Shown here: in pieces, positions 18,001 to 26,279 of the stretch
How positions within the stretch are numbered: the stretch's first letter is position 1
Layout of the letters: each line of letters starts with the position of its first letter
DNA from: Bacteroides ovatus
GTDB lineage: Bacteria; Bacteroidota; Bacteroidia; Bacteroidales; Bacteroidaceae
Assembly: GCF_001314995.1 (NCBI RefSeq)
Contig: NZ_CP012938.1
Location: forward strand, 5,952,001 to 6,016,000
DNA: 64,000 nt
Direction of reading: 5' to 3'
Notes under the pieces: model-generated
Told to the model about the DNA's origin: nothing
The model's input: the letters and a program-made list of their open reading frames with translations, nothing else
Databases searched by the model: none
Made by a program: the position numbers and the translations under genes

Positions 18001-20924
18001 GCGTTGATGGACAGGATTTCTTGGGTGAATCCGGTTTCTATCTCTTTCCTTTGTTCATCCCGTTTCCGTCCGTGAACCACTACTTCCCGGTATTCATTCA
18101 GTGTTTCGTTGAGCAATGGCAAAGTCAGCAATCCGGGAGTCAGTTCCGGAATGTCGAGTATTCTCCGGATGATGTGGGAGATTGTCTGGAAATCCTTGCG
18201 TGTAGGGTGTATATCCGTATCTTTTAGAAGTATGGAGAATACATCCAGCTTCTGCCGGATGGTGGTCAACAGGTCGATAAATCCGGTGAGCAGTTGGGAG
18301 GATCCCTCCTTAACGGCTGATGAATATTCGGTAATCGAGATACCGGTTAATGGATGCTGGTAAGGATGTCCACACGCATTGGCCGTCCGGACTAGCAGCT
18401 CGATGGCATCTTCCCATTGGGCAAATGTGTCTTTATCTAATGTATCCAGATAAGCTTGTGGAATATCAAAACAAGATTCGACGTCCACGGATTGATAATG
18501 AATAATGGCGTCATATAATGAAACTCCGAACGGGTATTCTTTATGCAGGGCTTCGATATATTGATTCAATTCCGCCCGTAAATTCAGCAGGCGTTCCGCT
18601 TCCTTTCTGAATTCTTCGGGAGGTGTCTGCCTGATAATTTCCGTGGTTTCTTTCAGTTGAGAGATAACGGCGGATTTCTTTGTTTTGTTGGAATGAATTT
18701 CCAGACAGAACGGAGCCAGCCCGATAGCTGCCAATCTGTTTTGCACAACGGAGAGGGCAGCCATCTTTTCCGCTACAAATAAAACACGTTTTCCTTTGTA
18801 AAGCGCGTTGGCGATAATATTGGTAATCGTTTGCGATTTTCCTGTTCCCGGAGGCCCGTGCAGGATGAAAGTCTTGTCGTGTACGGCTTCGTAGATGGCT
18901 TCCAGTTGCGAAGAATCGGCGATGATGGGTAATACAATGTCTGCGGGCGACACTTGTTTGTCCATATCCGTTGCATCTATTTCCTCTGTGGCGGCTTCCC
19001 ATTCTATCTTTCCGTTGATGAGGCTGGACACAATCTTGTTCTGAATCAGTTTGTTGGCATTGTTGTGAATATCATTCCACATGATGAACTTGTTGAAAGA
19101 GAAGATGCCCAGAATCGCTTGCTCTTCCACGTCCCATTTACGCTGGTTCTTAATGCTGTTGCGGATAATGGAATAGATCAGCTTGACGTTTACGCCGCTT
19201 TCGTCGGTAGGCAACGGGTCCAATCCTGATATGGTGATTCCGAAGTTTTGGCGAAGCATTTCCAATAAGGTGATGTTCATCATTGTTTCTTCTTCCCGGG
19301 AACGGATTACGTAACCTTTGGCTGCCGATTTACGGATAATTTCAACCGGTAATAGCAAGATGGGGGCATAGCGGGGACGTTCGCTGGAAGGTGTCTCGTA
19401 CCATTTCAAAAGTCCGAGAGCCAGATAGAGTGTGTTGGCTCCATTCTCTTCGATAGAAGTACGCGAAGAGCGGTATAAGTGAGTCAGTGCCTTACCTAAA
19501 TCGTTTTCGGGCAGATAGAAACGTAACCTTTTCTGTGAAAGTTCCGAGTTGATGAAACCAACCATGGGATCAGACTCCGGTATGGAGGAATAAATCCCGA
19601 AGTCCATCGCCGGACTTTCCCAATCGGCAGGGCGGTGGAGGATGCGGAATTCTTCTCCGTCGGCCAATGCATCTTCCAGACAGGATAGATTAGCCGGGAT
19701 GAGTTGGAGCGTGTTTTTGGTAATCCGGATATTCAGCAGGTTGTTGCGCAGGCTTAAATCCAGCAACCGTCTTTCCCATAACAGTTGTTTGGTGATTACG
19801 GTCTGGGTTTCATTGCCCGATAAATCATACGGATTGATACTTTGCGGAGTGGCATGAACGGCACTTTTTTGAATGTCGGTCTCCTTTTCTTCTACTTCCC
19901 ATACCTGTCCATGCAAAATGCGTTGGGGGATGGGGCGGATGCCCGAATGTCTCGCTCTTTTCACATCTATGGCAAGAATGAAACTGTTTCCATCCGTCAA
20001 CTTTCCGTTCGCTTTCTTCACAGCATCGTCGAAATCGGACGAATGGCCCATGTTCATGCAGGTCGTTTCAACTAAGGTAATGTCGTAGATTCCTTCGGCT
20101 GTCCGTTTGGTTAACAGGGAAACATCGTCAATGGTAGGATCCGGAAAAGTCTCCGGCACTAGCCAGGCTCCCGCAAAAGCATGCCCTTGAGTGATGATAA
20201 TGAGTGCATTCAGACCGATTGCTTCCAGGCAGGAAGCATAGAGCAAGGCCATATCCAGACAGGTTCCCAGTTTTTGTGCCATTACGGAGTCGGCTAGCCG
20301 TACACGTTGCCCATATTCCTCGAAGCTGGCGGGGATGGTGCTGTATATAATCTGTTGTTCCGTGATAGCCGTGTAGATGGCGGCCATCTGTTTCCTTACC
20401 CGGTCCGGAGTGCGGCTTTGATATTCGTCGAGGGACGGATTATCAGTCCATTGTCCCAGGATGGAAGCGGCTCTCTTAATGATCGGCACAATAGCTGTAT
20501 GATTGGGGGTGATGAAAGCGGCCAGCATTTCGGGCAATACATTGAGCCCTCCCCATTGGTCGTATGCCAGAATGTCGATAGGGTAGGTTTGGCAGAATAC
20601 GGATTCTACTTCGGAAGTAATTTCAATTTTCAGATTGCCGGATAAACGTTCGGTCAGCTGTGTGAAATAGTTGGCGGACAAAGTGAGATTGAATGACGAC
20701 AGGCATATCGATTCATTGGGCGGAATCTGTGCCACAGCTATTGGAGCGGCGTTTCCGAAAGTCGGTTCTGTCGTGATTTGTACCTGAATGTCCTTCAGCG
20801 GGGCAGGCGTTGTATTCTCAATAGAAAGCTGATGAATGATTGATGCACCGTTTTGTTGTATCGCAAAATTAATAAGCGGTAAATAGTCGCATTGCACCTT
20901 GACTTTGTCCAATCTCTCGTCCAT
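15039..20924 (-). CDS. Giant DUF4011-SF1 helicase-Vsr-like endonuclease protein (Hhe-type defence candidate)
   Basis: A 1,961-residue multidomain protein. In order: an N-terminal domain ending in a transglutaminase-like core (Cys 222 in KLGTCLDMALL, His 248 in TQGHAFAGAW); DUF4011 from about 379 (LLWERRLLDLSLRNNLLN); SF1 helicase with Walker A GPPGTGKS at 690-697, a coiled insertion, Walker B FDEAS near 1326-1330, and the late motifs LENVQGDERDVI and RRLNVAVSRAR (about 1515-1564); a Vsr/MTES_1575-like nuclease domain about 1620-1705 (YKIDIGIVD...LGIICDGKNY); and a C-terminal DUF3320 domain. The ATG at 20924 is chosen over upstream TTG and ATG codons because those would add a signal-peptide-like hydrophobic stretch to a cytoplasmic enzyme. 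DUF4011-helicase-Vsr proteins are reported phage-defence genes (named Hhe, from memory). The canonical Glu of the nuclease motif appears to be Ile here. Confidence 0.85.
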   Translation of the reverse strand: MDERLDKVKVQCDYLPLINFAIQQNGASIIHQLSIENTTPAPLKDIQVQITTEPTFGNAAPIAVAQIPPNESICLSSFNLTLSANYFTQLTERLSGNLKIEITSEVESVFCQTYPIDILAYDQWGGLNVLPEMLAAFITPNHTAIVPIIKRAASILGQWTDNPSLDEYQSRTPDRVRKQMAAIYTAITEQQIIYSTIPASFEEYGQRVRLADSVMAQKLGTCLDMALLYASCLEAIGLNALIIITQGHAFAGAWLVPETFPDPTIDDVSLLTKRTAEGIYDITLVETTCMNMGHSSDFDDAVKKANGKLTDGNSFILAIDVKRARHSGIRPIPQRILHGQVWEVEEKETDIQKSAVHATPQSINPYDLSGNETQTVITKQLLWERRLLDLSLRNNLLNIRITKNTLQLIPANLSCLEDALADGEEFRILHRPADWESPAMDFGIYSSIPESDPMVGFINSELSQKRLRFYLPENDLGKALTHLYRSSRTSIEENGANTLYLALGLLKWYETPSSERPRYAPILLLPVEIIRKSAAKGYVIRSREEETMMNITLLEMLRQNFGITISGLDPLPTDESGVNVKLIYSIIRNSIKNQRKWDVEEQAILGIFSFNKFIMWNDIHNNANKLIQNKIVSSLINGKIEWEAATEEIDATDMDKQVSPADIVLPIIADSSQLEAIYEAVHDKTFILHGPPGTGKSQTITNIIANALYKGKRVLFVAEKMAALSVVQNRLAAIGLAPFCLEIHSNKTKKSAVISQLKETTEIIRQTPPEEFRKEAERLLNLRAELNQYIEALHKEYPFGVSLYDAIIHYQSVDVESCFDIPQAYLDTLDKDTFAQWEDAIELLVRTANACGHPYQHPLTGISITEYSSAVKEGSSQLLTGFIDLLTTIRQKLDVFSILLKDTDIHPTRKDFQTISHIIRRILDIPELTPGLLTLPLLNETLNEYREVVVHGRKRDEQRKEIETGFTQEILSINAKQMLAEWNRVSDQWFLPRYFGQRKIRKAINVYALKTIETEDIKPLLHRIIRYQEEAEAVRKYIGQLPSLFGRPGKNEDWNTIEQIIDDMTSLHSHLLNYAKDIAKVSQIKQNLSVQLTEGIQTFRDIHAHSFNELYQLADTLTATEKKLSGMLGISIEELYTDSADWITIALSKARTWKENLDKLKDWYQWLQAYQTLHSLGIGFIATEYKEKNIPTSQLTDSFRKSFYQAAIRYIIAKEPTLELFNGKIFNDIIAKYKQISAKFEETTQRELFARLASNIPSFTHEAIQSSEVGILQKNIRNNARGISIRKLFDQIPTLLSRMCPCMLMSPLSVAQFIDTDADKFDLIVFDEASQMPTYEAVGAIARGKNVIIVGDPKQMPPTSFFSVNTIDEDNIEMEDLESILDDCLALSIPSKYLLWHYRSKHESLIAFSNSEYYDNKLMTFPSPDNIESKVRIVNINGYYDKGKSRQNRAEAQAVVDEIARRLRSEELRKKSIGVVTFSIVQQALIEDLLSDLFIFYPELETLALECDEPLFIKNLENVQGDERDVILFSVGYGPDAEGRVSMNFGPLNRAGGERRLNVAVSRARYEMIIYSTLRSEMIDLNRTSSIGVAGLKRFLEYAEKGTRSTISSVPRQLSEATASIETIIADRLRSLGYTVHTDIGCSGYKIDIGIVDTENTSKYQLGIICDGKNYKRTKTARDREIVQNNVLKALGWDIYRIWTMDWWEKPDEVIATIQEAIARKKSSKVGSMTTAGINSTPTEVAAPAPTAQITNNEISFVLKASPAAPEKQAASVLSTQNRIEQKYKFAKITPYSYSPEDFFFTDSYSILLSQIRKIMESEAPISKSLLCKKILSEWGISRLGTRVEAQIETALDTLNIYRTEYEGLVFCWNDKEQCASYSIYRPVSDREATDIPPEEIANAIRQLLTDSISLPAADLIKACAQQFGFARMGSNIDAAMQRGIREAVKRHYAKIENERVTIAN

Positions 20925-20999
20925 GGCAAAAACTGTATAAATTAAAGATTGCAATATTACAAAAAATACGGATATAATTCTCTTTTCTTCTGCCATTCT

Positions 21000-21030
21000 T
21001 TTGTCAATCAAGAAAATATTCCTACCTTTG
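21000..21030 (+). promoter_or_regulatory. Promoter of rpsA
   Basis: TTTG at 21000-21003 and TACCTTTG at 21023-21030 with 19-base spacing, a close fit to the Bacteroides consensus. The predicted start is about 55 bases before the rpsA ATG. The box overlaps the upstream region of the divergent helicase gene. Confidence 0.75.
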
Positions 21031-21092
21031 CGCCCGATTTATAGATAATATAATGTCTTATTTAATTAAAGTATTAAACAATTTATTTATTA

Positions 21093-22895
21093 ATGGAAAA
21101 CTTAAAGAACGTAGCTCCTATTGAAGATTTCAACTGGGATGCTTATGAAAATGGCGAAACAGTAACCAACGTTAGCCACGATGAACTGGAAAAAGCTTAC
21201 GACGGTACGCTTAACAAAGTGAACGACCGTGAGGTTGTTGACGGAACCGTAATCGCAATGAACAAGCGTGAAGTAGTTGTGAACATCGGTTACAAATCAG
21301 ACGGTATCATCCCATTGAATGAGTTCCGTTACAATCCGGATCTGAAGATCGGTGATACTGTAGAAGTATACATCGAAAATCAGGAAGACAAAAAAGGACA
21401 GCTCGTTCTGTCACACAGAAAAGCTCGCGCTACTCGTTCTTGGGATCGCGTTAACGCTGCTCTGGAAAATGAAGAAATTATCAAGGGTTACATCAAGTGC
21501 CGCACTAAGGGTGGTATGATCGTAGACGTATTCGGAATCGAAGCATTCTTGCCGGGTTCTCAGATCGACGTTAAACCGATCCGCGACTATGATGTATTCG
21601 TTGGCAAAACAATGGAATTCAAAGTGGTTAAAATCAACCAGGAATTCAAAAACGTTGTTGTATCTCACAAGGCTCTTATCGAAGCTGAACTGGAACAACA
21701 GAAGAAAGAAATTATCGGTAAACTTGAAAAAGGACAAGTTCTTGAAGGAACTGTTAAAAATATCACCTCTTACGGTGTATTCATCGACCTTGGCGGCGTA
21801 GACGGTTTGATCCACATCACTGACCTTTCTTGGGGACGTGTTAGCGATCCGAAAGAAGTGGTTGAACTGGATCAGAAGCTCAACGTTGTTATCCTTGACT
21901 TCGATGATGAAAAGAAACGTATCGCTCTTGGCTTGAAACAACTGACTCCGCACCCATGGGATGCTCTTGACACTGACTTGAAGGTTGGTGACAAGGTGAA
22001 AGGTAAAGTGGTCGTTATGGCTGACTACGGTGCATTCATCGAAATCGCTCCGGGCGTAGAAGGTTTGATCCATGTTTCAGAAATGTCTTGGAGCCAACAC
22101 CTGCGTTCTGCACAAGATTTCATGAAGGTAGGCGACGAAGTAGAAGCTGTTGTGCTGACACTTGATCGTGAAGAACGTAAGATGTCTTTGGGTATCAAAC
22201 AACTGAAACAAGATCCATGGGAAACTATCGAAGAAAAGTATCCTGTAGGTTCTAAGCATACTGCAAAAGTTCGTAACTTCACTAACTTCGGTGTATTCGT
22301 AGAAATCGAAGAAGGTGTTGACGGCTTGATCCACATCTCTGACCTTTCTTGGACTAAGAAAGTAAAACACCCATCAGAATTTACTCAGATTGGTGCTGAC
22401 ATCGAAGTTCAGGTATTGGAAATCGACAAAGAAAACCGTCGTTTGAGCCTTGGCCACAAACAACTCGAAGAAAATCCTTGGGATGTATTCGAAACTGTGT
22501 TCACTGTAGGTTCTGTACACGAAGGTACAATCATCGAAATGTTGGATAAGGGTGCTGTTGTAGCTCTTCCTTACGGTGTAGAAGGTTTCGCAACTCCGAA
22601 ACACCTTGTAAAAGAAGACGGTTCACAAGCACAGTTGGATGAGAAACTTGAATTCAAAGTGATCGAGTTCAACAAAGATGCTAAGAGAATCATCCTGTCT
22701 CACAGCCGTATCTTCGAAGATGTAGCTAAGGCTGAAGAAAGAGCAGAAAAGAAAGCTGCTTCTGGTGCTAAGAAGTCATCTTCTAGCAACAAGAGAGAAG
22801 ATTCTCCGATGATCCAGAACCAGGCTGCTTCAACTACGCTGGGCGATATCGACGCTCTTGCTGCATTGAAAGAACAGTTGGAAGGAAAGAAATAA
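21093..22895 (+). CDS. rpsA: 30S ribosomal protein S1
   Basis: A 600-residue S1 protein with six S1 RNA-binding (OB-fold) repeats, visible by their recurring cores: VVNIGYKSDGIIPLNEF, MIVDVFGIEAFLPGSQID, GVFIDLGGVDGLIHITDLSW, GAFIEIAPGVEGLIHVSEMSW, GVFVEIEEGVDGLIHISDLSW and GAVVALPYGVEGFATPKHL. The C-terminal tail is Lys/Ser rich. It helps the ribosome load mRNA; in Bacteroides, where Shine-Dalgarno sequences are weak, S1 is thought to matter especially. Codon use is strongly biased, as expected of a highly expressed gene. Own promoter and strong terminator, so monocistronic. Confidence 0.97.
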   Translation: MENLKNVAPIEDFNWDAYENGETVTNVSHDELEKAYDGTLNKVNDREVVDGTVIAMNKREVVVNIGYKSDGIIPLNEFRYNPDLKIGDTVEVYIENQEDKKGQLVLSHRKARATRSWDRVNAALENEEIIKGYIKCRTKGGMIVDVFGIEAFLPGSQIDVKPIRDYDVFVGKTMEFKVVKINQEFKNVVVSHKALIEAELEQQKKEIIGKLEKGQVLEGTVKNITSYGVFIDLGGVDGLIHITDLSWGRVSDPKEVVELDQKLNVVILDFDDEKKRIALGLKQLTPHPWDALDTDLKVGDKVKGKVVVMADYGAFIEIAPGVEGLIHVSEMSWSQHLRSAQDFMKVGDEVEAVVLTLDREERKMSLGIKQLKQDPWETIEEKYPVGSKHTAKVRNFTNFGVFVEIEEGVDGLIHISDLSWTKKVKHPSEFTQIGADIEVQVLEIDKENRRLSLGHKQLEENPWDVFETVFTVGSVHEGTIIEMLDKGAVVALPYGVEGFATPKHLVKEDGSQAQLDEKLEFKVIEFNKDAKRIILSHSRIFEDVAKAEERAEKKAASGAKKSSSSNKREDSPMIQNQAASTTLGDIDALAALKEQLEGKK

Positions 22896-22918
22896 TCTGA
22901 ATAGAATATTTTCCAATG

Positions 22919-22951
22919 AAAGGCGCTCCCGTTTGGGGGCGCTTTTTTTAT
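22919..22951 (+). terminator. rpsA terminator
   Basis: GCGCTCCC (22923-22930) pairs with GGGGGCGC across a short GTTT loop, followed by seven Ts. Classic intrinsic terminator 24 bases after the rpsA stop. Confidence 0.9.
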
Positions 22952-22994
22952 TCACCACAGATTTAAGAAATGAAGATAAGAGGGAATTTAATTC

Positions 22995-23093
22995 AGACAT
23001 AAGAACAAAAGAATAAAAAATAAAATAGCAGTTCAATAAGCAACAGAAATAATTTTCAAAGCGCTGCCTTTATGTTCTTTTGTTCTTATGTCT
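22995..23093. repeat. 19-bp perfect inverted repeat in the rpsA-rnz gap
   Basis: AGACATAAGAACAAAAGAA at 22995-23013 is perfectly repeated in reverse complement at 23075-23093, with 61 bases between. The rest of the roughly 290-base gap holds the rpsA terminator and the rnz promoter and no gene. Function unknown. Confidence 0.7.
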
Positions 23094-23146
23094 AAAAATA
23101 AATTATCAAAATCTGTATAACCCTGGGGTGAAATATTTCCTTTTCC

Positions 23147-23180
23147 TTTGCAAGATTAAATGTGAAATGTCCTATCTTTG
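23147..23180 (+). promoter_or_regulatory. Promoter of rnz
   Basis: TTTG at 23147-23150 and TATCTTTG at 23173-23180 (22-base spacing). The -7 box ends only six bases before the ATG at 23187, so the mRNA would be leaderless or nearly so. Confidence 0.55.
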
Positions 23181-23186
23181 CATACC

Positions 23187-24125
23187 ATGGAAAAATTTGA
23201 GTTACATATATTGGGATGCGGTTCTGCTTTGCCTACTACGCGACATTTTGCGACCTCTCAAGTCGTAAACTTGCGTGAAAAACTATTTATGATTGATTGT
23301 GGCGAGGGAGCACAGATGCAATTACGCCGCTCGCGACTGAAATTTTCCCGATTGAATCATATCTTCATCTCTCATCTACATGGTGACCATTGTTTCGGAT
23401 TGTTGGGACTGATCTCTACATTCGGATTATTAGGGAGAACTGCTGATTTACATATTCATTCTCCAAGAGGACTGGAAGAGTTGTTTGCGCCGATGCTTGC
23501 TTTCTTTTGCAAGACTTTGACTTATAAGGTGTTCTTCCATGAATTCGAAACGAAAGAACCGATGCTCATTTACGATGACCGTTCGGTGACTGTAACCACA
23601 ATCCCTTTAAAACATCGAATTCCCTGTTGTGGTTTCCTTTTTGAAGAGAAACAGCGTCCTAATCATATCATCAGGGACATGGTAGACTTTTATAAAGTCC
23701 CGGTCTATGAACTGAACCGCATCAAGAACGGAGCGGATTTTGTAACTCCCGATGGAGAAGTAATACCTAATTTACGTTTAACCCGCCCTTCGGCTCCGGT
23801 GCGTAAATATGCTTATTGTTCCGATACAATCTATCGTCCGTCCCTTGCTGAACAAATTAAAAATGTAGATTTGCTTTTCCATGAGGCCACCTTTGCACAG
23901 ACCGAACAGGCACGCGCTAAGGAAACTTATCATACCACTGCTGCGCAAGCTGCGCAGCTTGCTTTGGATGCCAATGTGAGACAACTGGTGATCGGACATT
24001 TTTCCGCCCGTTATGAAGATGAATCTGTCTTACTTCATGAAGCGTCTGCCATTTTTCCACAAACCATTTTAGCGAAAGAAAATTTGTGTATTGACGTTGA
24101 TGGAGGGACTGTCTATGAAAAGTAG
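23187..24125 (+). CDS. rnz: Ribonuclease Z
   Basis: A 312-residue tRNA 3'-processing endoribonuclease of the metallo-beta-lactamase fold. It starts MEKFELHILGCGSALPTTRH, as RNase Z proteins do. The zinc motif HLHGDHCFGL occurs near 63-72, with further ligands in KHRIPCCGF, FHEATFA (Asp/His region) and IGHFSARY near the C-terminus. Length is right for the short (bacterial) form. The ATG at 23187 is chosen rather than a TTG three codons upstream that forms part of the -7 box. Its 3' end overlaps the next gene by 11 bases, so the two are translationally linked. Confidence 0.95.
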   Translation: MEKFELHILGCGSALPTTRHFATSQVVNLREKLFMIDCGEGAQMQLRRSRLKFSRLNHIFISHLHGDHCFGLLGLISTFGLLGRTADLHIHSPRGLEELFAPMLAFFCKTLTYKVFFHEFETKEPMLIYDDRSVTVTTIPLKHRIPCCGFLFEEKQRPNHIIRDMVDFYKVPVYELNRIKNGADFVTPDGEVIPNLRLTRPSAPVRKYAYCSDTIYRPSLAEQIKNVDLLFHEATFAQTEQARAKETYHTTAAQAAQLALDANVRQLVIGHFSARYEDESVLLHEASAIFPQTILAKENLCIDVDGGTVYEK

Positions 24126-25656
24126 TCGACTGCTCTGGGGAGTAATCATCCTGCTCTTCGGTTGCCTGGCAGCCTGTAAAAAAGAGAAACCTCAATCTCC
24201 GATACCGGATTCTTTGTCTTCCCTCCGGGAACTGTTCCATCCTGCTTATCAAATAAATGCAGACAGCATTCATCAGATGATTCGTATTGGCCTGAACGAG
24301 AATCCGGTAACTCCCTGGGATTCGGTTTTGCTGGCACATTATCAGGAAAAGGATGAATTCTTTTGGCTGAACGATTCTCTCATATCCGATAAACCTGCCG
24401 TACAGGTGGCAGACTCGATGTTATTCTGGTTAGAAAACATTTCACAACATGGAGTTAATCCGAATCTGTATCCTGTCGATAGCATCCGTGAGGAATTGCA
24501 ACAGATACGAACCTTGAAGCTGCGCGAAGGGAAGACGATGAACCGCCTGCTGGCAGACGTGGAATATCAGTTGACAGCCGCCTATCTCTCGTATGTGTGT
24601 CAATTGAAGTTTGGATTCCTGCCTTCGGCGCGCAGATGGAATGATTCGATCGACCACATTCCTTTGAAACAATGTGATGTGAAATTTGCGATGGCTGCTC
24701 TCGACTCTTTGCGTGCAAATCCTAACGCCGCTTTTCGTAGGGCGCAACCCTCTTCTCCGCTTTATCATAAGATGCAGGAAGAACTGGTTCGTGTGAATGG
24801 CTGGGGAGTGACAGATACTACGGATTATTATCGCGACCGCCTATTGGTAAACATGGAGCGGGCACGTTGGCAATATGCATTGGATAAAGGACAGAAATAT
24901 GTGATAGCCAATGTGGCGGCATTTATGTTGCAGGCTGTCAACGAAGAAACAGACTCTATTCTGGAGATGCGTATTTGTGTAGGGACTGTGAAGAATAAAA
25001 CTCCTCTATTGTCAAGCAGGATTTATTATATGGAACTGAATCCTTACTGGAATGTGCCTCAAAGCATAATTCGGAAAGAGATCATTCCTACTTACCGCAG
25101 AGATACGACGTATTTTACCCGTAACCGCATGAAGGTATACGATAAGAATGGACTCCAGGTAGATCCCCACAGTATTAAATGGGCGAAGTATGCAGGAAGT
25201 GGCGTACCTTATACGGTGAAGCAGGACAACAAAACAGGGAATTCCTTGGGACGTATCATCTTCCGTTTTCCCAATCCTCATTCCGTATATCTGCATGACA
25301 CTCCGTCACGGTGGGCTTTTACACGGAATAATCGTGCGGTGAGCCACGGTTGCGTCCGTCTTCAAAAAGCACTCGACTTCGCGTTCTTCCTGTTGAAAGA
25401 GCCGGATGAATTGTTGGAAGACCGTATTCGTATTGCAATGGATATCAAGCCGGTGAGTGAAGAGGGAAAGAAGCTGCCCATCAGTGCGGCTTATCGTGAA
25501 TTGAAACATTATAGTTTGGAACAATATATACCTTTATTTATAGATTATCAGACGGTTTATCTGTCTGCCGATAATAATTTGAGGTATTGTGAGGACATTT
25601 ATAAATATGATCCGTCCTTACTAGAGGCGATGAATAACCTGAATTTGAAACCATAA
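24115..25656 (+). CDS. L,D-transpeptidase (YkuD fold) lipoprotein, YcbB-like
   Basis: A 513-residue exported enzyme that probably forms 3-3 peptidoglycan cross-links or attaches proteins to the wall. Parts: lipoprotein signal with lipobox L-A-A-C (about residue 20); a scaffold domain about 60-220 like that of YcbB (LLADVEYQLTAAYLSYV); a catalytic YkuD domain about 270-450 with HDTPSRWAFTRNNRAVSHGCVRL, where SHGCVR holds the catalytic Cys. The start MKSSRLLWG lies inside the end of rnz. The next gene, an ECF sigma factor, follows after 24 bases, so the operon continues. Confidence 0.9.
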   Translation: MKSSRLLWGVIILLFGCLAACKKEKPQSPIPDSLSSLRELFHPAYQINADSIHQMIRIGLNENPVTPWDSVLLAHYQEKDEFFWLNDSLISDKPAVQVADSMLFWLENISQHGVNPNLYPVDSIREELQQIRTLKLREGKTMNRLLADVEYQLTAAYLSYVCQLKFGFLPSARRWNDSIDHIPLKQCDVKFAMAALDSLRANPNAAFRRAQPSSPLYHKMQEELVRVNGWGVTDTTDYYRDRLLVNMERARWQYALDKGQKYVIANVAAFMLQAVNEETDSILEMRICVGTVKNKTPLLSSRIYYMELNPYWNVPQSIIRKEIIPTYRRDTTYFTRNRMKVYDKNGLQVDPHSIKWAKYAGSGVPYTVKQDNKTGNSLGRIIFRFPNPHSVYLHDTPSRWAFTRNNRAVSHGCVRLQKALDFAFFLLKEPDELLEDRIRIAMDIKPVSEEGKKLPISAAYRELKHYSLEQYIPLFIDYQTVYLSADNNLRYCEDIYKYDPSLLEAMNNLNLKP

Positions 25657-25680
25657 ATAAACATACAGATACGAGAGATT

Positions 25681-26232
25681 ATGATTCCTTATAACGAACG
25701 CGAAGTTCTGAAACTCCTTCAGGAGGAGAGTACACAGCGGAAAGGATTTGAAATGATTGTGGGGCAGTATAGCGAGCAATTGTATTGGCAAATCCGCCGG
25801 ATGGTACTGTCGCATGAGGATGCGAACGATCTCCTGCAAAACACTTTCATCAAGGCATGGACGAATATCGATTATTTCCGTGCCGAGGCGAAGCTGTCGA
25901 CCTGGCTCTATCGCATCGCGCTGAATGAGTGTCTTACCTTTCTGAATAAGCAGCGTGCCATGACTACCGTGGATATTGACGATCCCGAAGCAGTAGTTGT
26001 GCAAAAGCTGGAAAGTGACGCCTACTTTTCGGGCGACAAGATACAGGTGTGCTTGCAAAAAGCCCTGCAGACTTTGCCCGAAAAGCAGCGTATGGTGTTC
26101 AACCTGAAATACTATCAGGAAATGAAGTACGAAGAGATGTCGGAAATCTTCGGCACGTCGGTCGGTGCACTGAAAGCATCTTATCATCATGCGGTGAAGA
26201 AAATTGAGAAGTTTTTAGAAGAAATAGATTAA
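25681..26232 (+). CDS. ECF-type RNA polymerase sigma factor
   Basis: A 183-residue sigma factor: region 2 at about 20-90 (YSEQLYWQIRRMVLSHEDANDLLQNTFIKAWTN; STWLYRIALNECLTFLNKQR) and region 4 at about 125-180 (LQTLPEKQRMVFNLKYYQEMKYEEMSEIFGTSVGALKASYHHAVKKIEKFL). Unlike the other three sigma genes in the window it is not followed by FecR/SusC but by a small one-helix membrane protein and a small exported protein, so it probably belongs to an envelope-stress type circuit. Confidence 0.92.
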   Translation: MIPYNEREVLKLLQEESTQRKGFEMIVGQYSEQLYWQIRRMVLSHEDANDLLQNTFIKAWTNIDYFRAEAKLSTWLYRIALNECLTFLNKQRAMTTVDIDDPEAVVVQKLESDAYFSGDKIQVCLQKALQTLPEKQRMVFNLKYYQEMKYEEMSEIFGTSVGALKASYHHAVKKIEKFLEEID

Positions 26233-26279
26233 ACCTTTTAAATGAGACACTGTCTAATGAAAAGAGAGGAGAAAAACGT

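Noticed and set aside
18541..19002. Frames of 60-150 codons overlapping the giant helicase gene on the same strand
   Set aside because: The helicase frame is uninterrupted with all motifs in order, so these are alternative-frame shadows and do not indicate a frameshift.
20925..21011. Longer start (TTG or ATG) for the giant helicase gene
   Set aside because: It would add a signal-peptide-like hydrophobic segment to a protein with cytoplasmic helicase and nuclease domains, and it overlaps the likely promoter region.
21411..22073. Antisense open frame of 220 codons inside rpsA
   Set aside because: It is a shadow of the strongly biased rpsA codon use; no promoter, start context or domain pattern supports it. 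Similar long antisense frames at 3139-3762, 31573-32253, 45944-46552 and 62840-63496 were rejected for the same reason.
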